Part shown: piece after piece, positions 45,170 to 55,928 of the stretch
How positions within the stretch are numbered: the stretch's first letter is position 1
Layout: every line of letters begins with the position of its first letter
Translations under genes and position numbers: made by a program
Assembly: GCA_022264855.1 (NCBI GenBank)
Contig: JABYQU010000003.1
Location: 496,001-560,000, forward strand
Direction: 5' to 3'
Length of the DNA stretch: 64,000 bases
Origin: Lenzites betulinus
Taxonomy: Eukaryota; Basidiomycota; Agaricomycetes; Polyporales; Polyporaceae
Notes under the pieces: generated by a model
What the model saw: only the letters and a program-made list of their open reading frames with translations
What the model was told of the DNA's origin: nothing
Databases searched by the model: none

Positions 45170-48100
45170 ATGACGCTTGCACTCGATGAACTTAGCGACA
45201 CACTCCTTCCCCGCCGGTACCAGGAGGAGATCTTCGTACGTGCCCAGCAAGGGAATGTCATCGCAGCATTGGATACAGGGAGTGGGAAGACATTCATCAG
45301 CACACTTCTGATCAAGTGGATTGCATCGCGTGAAGTCGGTCGAGACAAGATCATCGTGTTCCTCGTCCCGAAGGTTGCACTCGTTCAGCAGCAAGGCGAG
45401 TTCATCGGCAAGCAGACTACCTTGCGAGTGCGACAGTTCTCCGGAGCTACGGCCCATGATATGGGTGATAGAGATGGCTGGAAGAAAGAGCTTGAAGACG
45501 CGGATGTCTTCGTTATGACCGGTATGTGGCGTGCCCCGCGCCCCGCTCCGTTTGCTAATCCTGTTCACCACAGCACAGATCTTCCTGAACCTCATCACGC
45601 ACTCGCATCTGGGTATTGACAAGGTGCGTTACGCCCCTTTTCATGGATACATTTACGTGTTAAGGACGCCACAGGTTTCCCTCATCGTGTTTGACGAATG
45701 CCACCATACCCGCAAGAACCATGCTTACAACGGGATCATGCGAGAATACTTCCAGAGTCCGGTGGGCACTCGGCCCAAGGTCTTCGGTATGACCGCCTCA
45801 CCTATTTGGAATCCGAAGAACGCGGCGGACTCGCTAGCAACGCTGGAACGTAATCTCGACGCGAAGGTCATTGCTGTCAAGGAGCACGCAGATGAACTGA
45901 GCGGGCATTCACCGAAGCCTACCGAGGTAAATTTCTTCGAGTTGTTTCGAAGCTGTAGCTAATGGACGCGTAGCTCATACAAACATACCCTACCCCGCCC
46001 GCCACATACCCCGAATACCCTTCCAAATCTCTGCGGACACGGCTCGACCTGGAAAATCTTCCTCCAGAGATCGATATTGCGGTTGAGAAGATTCTCACTC
46101 GTTATGAAGTAACGCTATTTAGCCTCGGCCCATTCGGTGCAGAGCTCTTCCTATATATGGAAGTCAAGCAGCGCGTCACACAACTAATCCAGGAAGCCGC
46201 CGATAACTCCATGGACTATATGACCCCATCTCAATACGCGCACTCAGTCTTAGTGTCGGCCGCCGCACCAGTTAACGTCCATCCGAAGTTGACGGAACTC
46301 GAGAAGACGCTAGAGGCGTTCCGCGATTTCTTCGACACCCCCGAAGTAGGCGATCCGAAGGAGGTCCCGCTAGGGTGGTGCTCGCCAAAGGTTCGTAAGC
46401 TAGCGGAGACGCTCTTCGGTAGGTACACGCAATCGTTCCAAGGTATCATCTTCGTCGAGCAACGACATATCGCTACATGCCTGGCCGTAATGCTTTCTCG
46501 GATCCCACTTCTCAAACACATCATCCGATCGGAACAACTCGTTGGTCATGGTAAGGATGCGGCGAAAGTGAACACCAAGGGTATGGGAACACGAAATCAG
46601 CAGGATACCGTCAAGATGTTTCGAGAACGCCTCGTCAATGTCTGTGAGTACGCCACGCGTATCGATGTGTCATAGTATTGACTTGTGCCTAGTGGTCGCT
46701 ACTTCAGTCGCCGAGGAAGGACTCGACTTCCCTGTATGTTGCAGCCAATGGGCGGGGATGTATACTCATCTCGCCGCGCAAGCTGGCATGCTGTGGTCGC
46801 CCAAAGATCACGGGTGTGTTAGTCGACCTAACATACCCAGGATATTTGGTCGGCTATATGCTTGCCGCAATCTTTGTTTGCGTGGCGGCATGGGTATACA
46901 CACCCCGTGCTCCGAGTCTGGTACTAACGTGCAAAAAGGCCTGTGATCTAGTCATTCGGTTTGACCCTGTTCAACATATGGTTGGATACGTGCAATCACG
47001 AGGTCGCGCCCGACACAAAACATCGACGTTCATTATCATGCTCCAGGAGGGAGCACAATCCCAGGAAGAGCGATACCTGCAGTTTTCACAGAGTGAACCC
47101 CACCTCAAGCAAGTTTACCAGCAGCGGGAGATCACACGAAAAGGACCGATGGAAGAGGAGGAGGGGGAGATCCACGATGATCCTGCGGATATAGCTGAAC
47201 GCGAGCGATACGTCGTGCCATCGACGGGTGCCGTTCTGACCTACACGAGTGCCATCGGACTGCTCAACCATCTTTGCTCGTTGATCCCCCGCGACAAATT
47301 CACCCCCATGCACGTTCCTACTTATGAGGGTGACAATGCCGCAACCGTACGTCTTCCCTCGAGTCTACCACTGCCCGCGGATTTGTTGGTGTACGAAGGG
47401 CCCCCGAGGCGGTCGAAGAAGGAAGCCAAGAGGGCGGCTGCGTTCCTGGCGGTCAAGTCTCTGCATGCGCTGAGCGTGTTCGACGACTACCTCCTCCCCA
47501 CCAAGAGCACACGCGGACGGGAGAACGAGGACTCTGACGGGGTTCCAATCGGAAACGTCGACAAGGTCCCCGACATGCTGGACGTCCAGGTTCGTGATCC
47601 TTGGGTGCAAAACAGAACGTTATGGCTACACGTCGTGCATCTCGACGGTCGCCCCGCTGCTGGCCTCGTCACGGGTACTCCGCTTCCTCCCGTCGAGCTC
47701 GTCGCGAGCGAGTTGTTCGTCTCGACCGACGAGCCGCGGGAGGTTGTGTTGGACCCGAGGCATGCCTGGAGCCAGCGCCGCGTGATGGAAGACTACACGA
47801 GGATGGGTCTTTGGTGGTGCATCACCGGCAGAGGAATCACTCTCCCGCTGACCTGCTACCTGGTTCCAATCAAACGTGACGGGAAGATCGATTTCGAGGC
47901 AATCGAGCTCGCCGTCCTTAATCAGTTCGGATCTTGGAACTGGGAAGGCATCGGAGAAGAACACTACGGACACCTGATGTACATCAACAACAAGGAAATC
48001 GGCCACCCGCTCATCCTCCACAGTATTCGGCACGACCTAACTCCATCCTCGACCCCACCAGAGGGTTCCAGAGAGGCCGCGTTTCCCACTTACCGCGCAT

Positions 48101-50107
48101 TCTGGACACAGAAGTATACACGGAAAGGCCGCGCACCGTTCATACGCGAGGACGGGCCGTGTATCGAAGGATACGTGCTCGACCGCAATTCTTCGTCTGC
48201 TTACTCGCTCGACAACGACGTCGGCGCCCCGTTTCTCTCGTCGAATCCCACCACCGTCATATTCCCGCTCGACATGTGCCGGTGGGCCGTCATTCCTGAG
48301 CATGTCTATCGCACCTTCTTCCTCCTCCCCGAGCTATGTCACCGTATCACCGACGTCTGGCGTGCCCGCGAAGCCCGCATCGCGCTGAAGCTTCCTCCCA
48401 TCGCCGAAGATCTGCTCATTCAGGCGCTCACCCTTCCCACTACCACCGCCCGGTTCAACAACCAACGTCTCGAGACGCTCGGCGACTCCGTCCTCAAATT
48501 GGCCGCCGTAGTCCATCTGTACAACAAGTATCCGCATCGTCATGAGGGCCAGCTCGATGCCATGAAACGAATCTCCGTCGCCAATCGAACCCTGCTCGCG
48601 CGCGCCATCGAGCGCTGCCTCGAACGACACCTCAGCGGCGAATCCCCCAGTTTGCGGATGTGGCGATACACCGCTCCCTCCAAGGATGAGCTGTTCGCGG
48701 CCCGCCCCCTTCGTCGCTCGGCGAGGCGGTTCCCCCGGAAGAGTATGCAGGACTGTATGGAGGCGATCCTGGGCGCGAGTTTCGCGACCGCCGGGATCGA
48801 CATGGCGCTCCTAGCGGGGGCCGCGCTCGGTGTCTCGTTCGGGGGGCCCTCGCCCTGGAGCATTCGCTACGGCTTACGGATGCCGAAATCCGAGCCTTCT
48901 CCGCTGTTCGTCACGCTGCAAGAGACGTTGGGGTACACCTTCGAGCACGGGCAGCTCTTGCTCGAAGCGGTATCTCATCCGTCATTTGCCTCGACGGACA
49001 GTTCGTCGTACCAGCGGTTGGAATTTTTGGGCGACGGTAAGAGACGTCAATTCATGATCCCTTCTCGCGCACGCGCTCATACTAGCTGTCCTAGCTCTGA
49101 TCGACATGGTCGTTACCGACTACCTGTACAAGAAGTTCCCGGAGGCGAATTCCGGCCAGCTCTCATGGGGCCGCTCCCGCGCCGTCTGCGCGACCGCGCT
49201 CGCATCGCTCGCGGTCAAACGGCTGCAGCTGCACCAGTTGCTGCTCATCAACAACGTCGAGCTGAGCATGGCGATCAGCAAGTACGTGCCCGTCCTGGAG
49301 GAGATCTCCGAGGACGAGGTGATCCTCACCGGCTGGAAGCACGACCCGCCAAAGGCCCTCAGCGACGTGTTCGAGAGCGTGATGGGCGCGCTGCTCGTCG
49401 ACTGCGACTACAACTACGACAAGGCCGCGGCGGTCATCGAGATGGTTATGGAGGACATCCTCGTCAAGCTGCGGCCCGACTTGCCGCGGGATCCGGTCTC
49501 GCAGCTCATGGTGTGGGTCGCCAAGGCTGGATGCACCTGCATCAGTTTCGCGTGAGTGCTTATCTTCATCCACGGTGGTGCGTGCTAGGTAGCGACCCTG
49601 ACGACGCGAGACAGCAAATCGCAGAGCCGACCTGAGCTCCGGCGGCACGACTGCATGGCGGTCATCGTGCACGACATCGCCGTTGCGGGCCCTATCCCCG
49701 CGCCCAACATATCCATGGCGAAGGGCCTCGCTGCGGAAGAAGCACGGCGGGTGTTGGACGATCCCGAGTCCCCGTACTACCTGCCGCGCATCTGTGTATG
49801 TGGGAAGGAGAAGGAAGAGAAGGAAGAAGCAATGGCCGTGGAGGAGGAGGAAGACGCGGTGGAGATCGAGTTGGACATGGATAAGCTCGACCTGAACGAC
49901 GAGACGACGGAGGGCTTCGCGACGCTCGCCCGGATCACGCTCGACGAGGTCGAACAGCCAGTCCTCCCGGCTGAGGACGACGATGCGGACGACCAGGAGG
50001 GCGAGGACGACGAAGAAATAGGCCCTGAGCTGGCTGTGGAAGATCGCGAGGCGAGCGAAGAACTGGAAGTCGAAGAGATGATGATGCATATGGATGTGGA
50101 TGCTTGA
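45170..50107 (+). CDS. Dicer-like endoribonuclease (1470 aa)
   Basis: Dicer cuts double-stranded RNA into small interfering RNAs for gene silencing. Eight exons: 45170-45521, 45574-45623, 45675-45926, 45974-46643, 46693-46733, 46939-49036, 49095-49551 and 49615-50107. The helicase domain has Walker A LDTGSGKT (about 34-41), DECHH (about 141-145), FGMTASP, ATSVAEEGLDFPACDLVIRF and GYVQSRGRAR. The Dicer dimerisation domain is at about 555-650 (LTYTSAIGLLNHLCSLI). A PAZ-position region follows. RNase IIIa (FNNQRLETLGDSVLKLA, about 959; QDCMEAILGA) and RNase IIIb (YQRLEFLGDALIDMVV, about 1146; DVFESVMGALLVDC) keep the acidic catalytic residues. The C-terminus ends in a Glu/Asp-rich tail of about 100 residues instead of a clear dsRNA-binding domain. 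The fifth intron (205 nt) is unusually long. The start at 45170 is the first in-frame Met before the helicase. Confidence 0.95.
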
Positions 50108-50843
50108 TGGAGGTGTGCGCTGTATTCCTGTACTGCATGTTACCCAAACTTGTATCGCTATGTTCGTGTATTCTGTTATGTAACAGCCTTCACTTTCAAA
50201 CATCGGAAAGCTGTATGCGTTCAAGTTCATCAGCCACCTGAGGGATACCCACTGCTATGTATGTTTCGCTCTGTACGTACTGTGTACCGTAGATTGATGT
50301 CAATGTCGACATATTATTCATGCATGATACGATCGACCACTGGTGGCACGACTGGGCTACAGTGTTCATGTTTGACTAGCGATGACAGGGTATTACAACA
50401 GGACGTGTGCGAACGAGAGACAAATACACGACGGGAACGATTGTGAACTCTATAACGGTGACACAAATCAGCTTCGCCTTTTTAATATCCATACAAGCGA
50501 CATTGCGTACCTTGACGTGGCGTAGACGTCTCGTAATACTGACGCTGTGCTTGACATGCTGGAGGGCACCACCTGACCCCATGTTCTTCATAACTGTGCA
50601 CTCCTCCAGTGGAATGGGCGTCCTCATCATTGTGATCGTGTTGTTTCGTGCTTCTTCAACGTTCCTCGGCGCGCCAGCCTGAGTCACAGCGCTGCAGCGT
50701 GGCACAGCTGCCGTCTGCATAGGACCCGAGGCTGCCTCATCACCGCCGCCAGACCGGACGCGCTCTCCCGACCAACCCCCTCCCTCCGCCCCGCGCGGCG
50801 TGCCCAAGCCGAGCGGGGCTCCTAATCGGAGCCGCCACATACG
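50108..50843. other. Intergenic region between convergent Dicer and eRF1
   Basis: This holds the 3' flanks of both genes. No additional gene is supported. Confidence 0.4.
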
Positions 50844-52432
50844 TCAGAGGTCTTCGTCGTCAGACATGAACTCGTCGTCATCGTCGTCGACCGACTGCAG
50901 GTTCGTGAAGTCGACCTTGTACCGGAGCAGGCCGCCGATACCACCGAAGCCCTTCACGAACTGCGCGCCCTCCTGGGAGCGGTTCGTGACGAACTCGAGG
51001 TTCGCGCCGAATTCTCTGTACTTGTCCGCGAACCACTCGAGCAGCGATTGAGGCTCGGCAAGCTTCTCCATTTCAAGCCCGGTAGATTTGTCGATGAACC
51101 TGTCGCGCTCCTTCTCTTGCTCCTTGTTGGCATGTACGATGATTTCCTCTGCAATGCATTTGTCAGTGATCAACGTTATACACAGGGATTGCCTGACATA
51201 CCACCAGCAGCGTTCCTGAGCACATAGCGGGTGATGTCCAAATTCTCCCAAACGATGAGCGTCTCGACCGCGCCGAGATCCAGCGCCTTGAGGGTGTCGT
51301 CGATACCGAAGCAGTATTTGCCGGTATCCTGGCTGATCTCGTCGAAGTACTTCTGGATGAGCTTCTTCTCCTGCACGAACTTCACGTTTGAAAGTGCCTC
51401 AGCCGCAAGTTCGATGGCCTGTGAGAACGAGGAATAAGCACTAAATTCCAAGCTGGTCTCGTTGCTTCGCACGCACCTGGTTGAATCCGTTCTCGCCACC
51501 GTAGCTGACGTCGACCACCTTGATGATCTTCGCACCCAACCGCGGGTCGAACATGTCGGACAGACTGAGCTCCGTCTTGAAGTCCGCGCTACCTGCGAGC
51601 ACAAGGCCGGTCACGTTGACTTTGTCATTCGTGATGAAGTGCTGCACGGCCAGCTCGGCGACCTTGCGGACGTAGTTGTGGCGTTTCTCGTCACGCAGAC
51701 GCGCGAAACGCAGCGCGGACTGACCACCACGGCCGTGCTTCTTCGGGAGATCGACAGTGAACTTGTGAATGACCTCACGCGTGTTGCCGGCGACGGTACC
51801 GAAGAGTGTGCCGTTACCGTCCATGACGATGAAACCGAACTTCGAGTCAGACTCGAGCAGTTCCTGGAGAGCTTCGGTGTGAAACTTGTTGTCACAGAGG
51901 TACAGAGATCTGGGGTAGGCGAACAGTCAGACAAGGTGCACATGATGATCTGCTGAGATGGACAAACGTGTTGATGGGCTTGTGGGGCTCGAAGTCGAAG
52001 GAGACCTTCTTTTCCTTGCCTTCGTCCGTCAGGATAGTCCCGACGAAGAGCACGAGACCGTTCGGCGGTACGCGGTTGTACAGCTTCAGGCGCTGCTGCG
52101 TCGAGGTAATGGCCGCAAGTACAGACAGACGGTTGACACGAGACTTGATGTTCGACGCCGTTCCGTACTCCTGCGTCAACATGGCGGAGACCCGCGAGAT
52201 TTGGTCCTGCACACGCGGGGGTTCAGGCGATCGTCGCGCGATCAGTAACAATCCAGCGCACCTTCGGAGGAATGATGAGAGAGATCATGGAAGTACCCGC
52301 GCTGCATTATGCGATGAGTGGGAGTTAGTGTGGGGACGAGAGACGGACGGACCCTCTGGCGGCGTCGAGGCTCTTGATGAGCTTCTTCACCTTCCACATC
52401 TGAATGTTCTGCTCTGCCGGATCCTGACTCAT
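50844..52432 (-). CDS. SUP45: Eukaryotic peptide chain release factor 1 (437 aa)
   Basis: eRF1 recognises all three stop codons in the ribosomal A site and triggers peptide release with eRF3. Exons 52432-52353, 52301-52262, 52206-51968, 51909-51477, 51418-51202 and 51148-50844 give 437 residues, the standard length. The stop-codon recognition motif NIKS is at about 59-62 ([11 protein letters not shown]) and YxCxxxF-type YLCDNKF at about 122-128. The catalytic GGQ is at about 181-183 ([16 protein letters not shown]). The C-terminal domain ([34 protein letters not shown]) ends with the acidic tail [14 protein letters not shown] that binds eRF3. The gene is divergent from POP7 with about 310 bp between start codons. 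Confidence 0.97.
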
Positions 52433-52740
52433 TTTGGCGGATAGATCGCGCTCGAATCGAGGCTTTTATACAGGAAGAAAGCGTGCGGGCCCAGCGGGGA
52501 CGGGGGAGACGGAGAGGGAGGAGGCAGAGATCCTGATGCAGCCCCGACCGTCCTCAGCCTGCCGTAACTTCTTCAAATTTTTGCATTTGTCATTCCACTC
52601 CGATCCGAGACTTATCCTCACAAGCGCCCATGCTGTCTGCCCGTTATGGGACTTATCCACACTTAACTCGCACCCATTGTCCACATATCCGCACGAAAAT
52701 TCGTCTCTCCTGCGCTCATCTCTTGTCCTCGGAGCCGTCG

Positions 52741-53602
52741 ATGGCCAAACGCAAGCTTGACTCCCCCGCGCGGCCGGGTAACGCACAGCCCAGCAAGCGT
52801 TCGAAGGTCCAGGGCCCTACAGCGACCAGCGCGGAACAACCCAGCACGTCGCGTGCAGCCACAATGGACGATCACCCCGCACCGGGGCTAGCAGGGCCCA
52901 CACCAAGTGCGCCACTGCCTAAAGGCAAGCGACCACAAAATAAAGATGGAGAGAAGGCGAAGGACGTGTCGCGCCCCGCGCACAAAGTTCGGAAGCTCGA
53001 CCCCCCACGTCCGTTCCCGACCGTTCCTACCTCTGTCTCAGCCACCGGTCCTCGCTCTGCGCATACGGAGGGCAAGAATTACATCTGCATCACGCGCCGG
53101 ACTGAGCTCGGCGCGTATCTCCGACGATGCAAAGACGTGTTTCTAAAGGACGGGTACGTGCGCGGTCTGTCGAGACGCGTCTTGCCATTGTGGCTGATCG
53201 CAAGGCAGACATAAGACGCTACACCTGAGCGCGATGGGCGCGGCTATCCCGCACCTCATGCAGCTCGCGTTATCGCTCCCCTCAATTCTGCCATACCCCC
53301 AGGACGAGATCCACACGGAGATCTTGACTGGAACCGTTGAAGTGCAGGACGAGCTTATCCCAGAGGACGAGGACGAGGATGTCTCGTACCGGACGCGCGG
53401 GAAGTCTTCCGTAAGCATCGTCATCAAGGTCGGAGACGGCGTCGATGAGCCCACGGCTGGGATGTCAAAAGGTGCGGCGCGGAAGAACAACCTGGGGAGG
53501 GCCCCTGCCGTAGCATCAGGCCGTGCAGCGGGTGGCGCCCGAACTGGTGCGCATGTCACAGAAGAAGTGGTGTATCGAGAAGAAGACATGGATGAAACAT
53601 GA
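52741..53602 (+). CDS. POP7: RNase P/MRP subunit Pop7/Rpp20-like (268 aa)
   Basis: Pop7 (human Rpp20) binds RNase P and RNase MRP RNA with Pop6 and acts in tRNA 5' processing and rRNA maturation in the nucleus or nucleolus. Exons 52741-53153 and 53209-53602 join in frame. The Alba-like core is ICITRRTELGAYLRRCKDVF, LHLSAMGAAIPHLMQLALSL, then EIHTEILTGTVEVQDELIPE and SVSIVIKVGDG. The first 105 residues are a basic, Pro/Ser-rich extension with nuclear-localisation clusters (KRKLDSP, PSKRSK), longer than in yeast. The C-terminal 50 residues are low complexity. Confidence in the family is high; the exact symbol follows yeast usage. Confidence 0.85.
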
Positions 53603-53813
53603 TGCATGAATACATGATTTCGAGACGTGTAGTAAGTACACAGAGGTTCGCTTATTCCCACTTGTGCATATTGTGGAATTCTGCCCGTGGCCTATAGCAG
53701 CGTGATAGGGAGATTGAACTTTAACGTCCTTCATCCCACGCGTTGCACTGGTATCTTGATGATTTCGAGTCTCGGCATCCACGTCTTGTGGCTCCCCATA
53801 CTCTTCAGCTTGA

Positions 53814-54864
53814 ATGTCTTCAGAGACAGGTCCGGTTGCTGTCAACACCCTTCGGACGTGCAATCATTGTCATAAGGGACCTCCGACGGGTCAGAAGCTT
53901 AGAAAATGTGCCGCTTGTTCAGGAACGATAGCCACTGTCTACTGCGGCAGGGAGTGTCAGAAAAAAGCGTGGCCACAACACAAGTAAGTTCTAATTCCAA
54001 TAACGCATGACACTATAGGACATGGACCCCAACCGTTTGCCCCGCAGATACATCTGTCGCTACACCAGTACAAACATGCAACACTATGGCAGCACCATGG
54101 ACGAACAAGTACAGACATTGGGCTACCCTTCGTCTGAAGCGTTTGCACAGGCTTTCTCCGACTACGTGGATGCTCATCAGTGGGCATTAGTACACGGCAT
54201 CATGGCCCAGATCCTTCTCAGATGTGGACCGACGATGGACATCGCCGACCCTGACAAGAACCCTCTCTTCGAGACCCTCAGGATTCGTTTCCGCTTAAAA
54301 CCAAGTCAAGCCACCCCTCGTTCGCAGCGCAGCCCCGCGCACGCTTTTAGCCTGGTCGAATGGCGCTTCTGTTCAATCATGGAACAAACCCCCTTCAGCC
54401 GGATCAAAGCCACCCTAGACGTACTCGACTTATACAAGACCGAGCATGACAGGCACCTCGCGCGGGGGAACCCTTTCTACGTCGGGATTATGCTTATGGT
54501 GTACGCCGTTGAAGGCGTTTCTGTAGACACCGCGCGATTTATGCCCGTATTCCGGCTCAATCCCGACTTGGCCCTCACCGACGCCATCAAGGTGGACTTG
54601 GGCGACTTTATCCAGATCTGCGCCAACAGCATCAACGCCGGACTCCCGCTGCGCGTGGTCGACATGGATCGCCCCACCCACCCCGTCCCGGGGCGCATCG
54701 TGCGCGAGGGGGAGGAGTGGATATGGAAGCCGTTCTTCAAGGACTGGTCCGAGTACCAGCAGGGCCGGGCACCCTGTAGCCCCCTCGCGATGTTGGAGGG
54801 TCTGCCATCGGGTAGGGCTGCGCTTACCTCGTTCGACGTTTTCGATCGGTTCTGGTGGGTCTGA
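53814..54864 (+). CDS. MYND zinc-finger protein (about 320 aa), gene model uncertain
   Basis: The first exon (from Met 53814, MSSETGPVAVNTLRTC) encodes most of a MYND finger: CAACSGTIATVYCGRECQKKAWPQHK, in which C-x2-C, YC-x3-C and W-x2-HK are clear. The donor GTAAGT at 53984 and an acceptor TATAG ending at 54018 give a 35-nt intron. With that splice the frame does not lead directly into the long downstream frame (54022-54864). That frame encodes a typical basidiomycete post-MYND region (LGYPSSEAFAQAFSDYVDAH, ALVHGIMAQILL, FRLKPSQATPRS, FYVGIMLMVYAVEGVSVDT). A second 47-nt intron (GTACAA to GTACAG at about 54069-54115) would restore it. Otherwise a frameshift exists. Such MYND proteins are greatly expanded in agaricomycetes; the function is unknown. 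Confidence 0.65.
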
Positions 54865-55928
54865 GCTATGCAGACGATATATTGGGAGAGGGCTGGGGTA
54901 TGTTAATCTCCGTCACCTGGCGATAATGGTGCTAAATACCCATGCCGTACGACAGAGAGCTTTATGCACCTTCGAATCCGCGGGGTTCGGACACGATTCT
55001 GGGGCTCGACTACGCAGGATGACACCGCGCGCCTCTGGTCGTGCATGCGAGGGTTGGGCAACGGCCGTCCGAGCTGCGCGCATACACTAGCCTGGTCGAC
55101 GCATCCCAAGGGCTTTCTTCCCGAACCTCAATCGCAGCACGGGGCACAGAGCGCATGTTCTACACGGTTCGAGACGCGCTGCGAGGCAGAAAGAGAAGGG
55201 CGCTGTGAGAGGGTCACCACACGCTGCGGCCGGGGTGTAGGGCCCCGTGTTCTCCCGGGCGAGACAAGTCCTAGAGTCCGTGCAAGAGGGAAGCGGGAGA
55301 AATGATATGAAGGAATGTCCGGGGTCGCACGTCCGCAGGCGAAGGTTAATATACCGTCTGAAGGCTTCGAGCAGCACTTGCGTCGTCTTCGCATGAGGGC
55401 GGAAGTACTGGGTAGTATTCGATCGTGAGACGTTGGGTACTGGTGATTGAGGGGGTCTTAGCAGGCGTTGCAAGCTCTGACTAGATAGTAGACATCGGTT
55501 ACGTGATAGAGGAGCAACCAACCGGATCTTCCCCGAAATTGTCAAATATCTCGAAGTCTTTGCTCTGAGCTAAACTTCGGCACGTACCCCGTACAGGCTA
55601 GTAGTAGTATTGTGAAAGGGAAGAAGGTCCCCTGCGCTGTCGCTGACTATGCTCCATCGTCCCACACTTTCGATACATGACTCGATGATGGGAATATCTG
55701 TTGTCCTATGATCATGGATATCAGTGTAAAACCAAACTAAGGTTCATAGGAACTTAGACCCACGGAGTCTCGTCGAGCATCCGCTGTTCACCCCAAGTTG
55801 ATTTCCACCTGGCACGGCGATCCGATGGGCCCGACAACACGCGCTATAATCACGGTGCTCAGCGACTGGAAATGACGGGTAGGTACGGCAAAGACAACCG
55901 CTTACCCATGAGACTTCAACCCGTACAA
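54865..55928. other. Intergenic region between MYND gene and F-box gene
   Basis: This is mainly 3' flank of the plus-strand MYND gene and of the minus-strand F-box gene. It contains one copy of a block duplicated at 58.2 kb (55705-55817). No gene is supported. Confidence 0.45.
55705..55817 (+). repeat. Duplicated block, copy 1
   Basis: From GATCATGGATATCAGTG through CATAGGAACTTAGACCCACG, CATCCGCTGTTCA and CCCAGTTGATTTCCAC-like text, this block resembles 58173-58316 in the same order and orientation. It lies beyond the 3' end of the F-box gene, as copy 2 lies beyond the 3' end of the BTB gene. Confidence 0.65.

Noticed and set aside
49163..50230. 355-codon open frame antisense to the Dicer 3' end
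   Set aside because: It mirrors the conserved RNase IIIb region and acidic tail on the opposite strand; its composition is the antisense of Glu/Asp codons.
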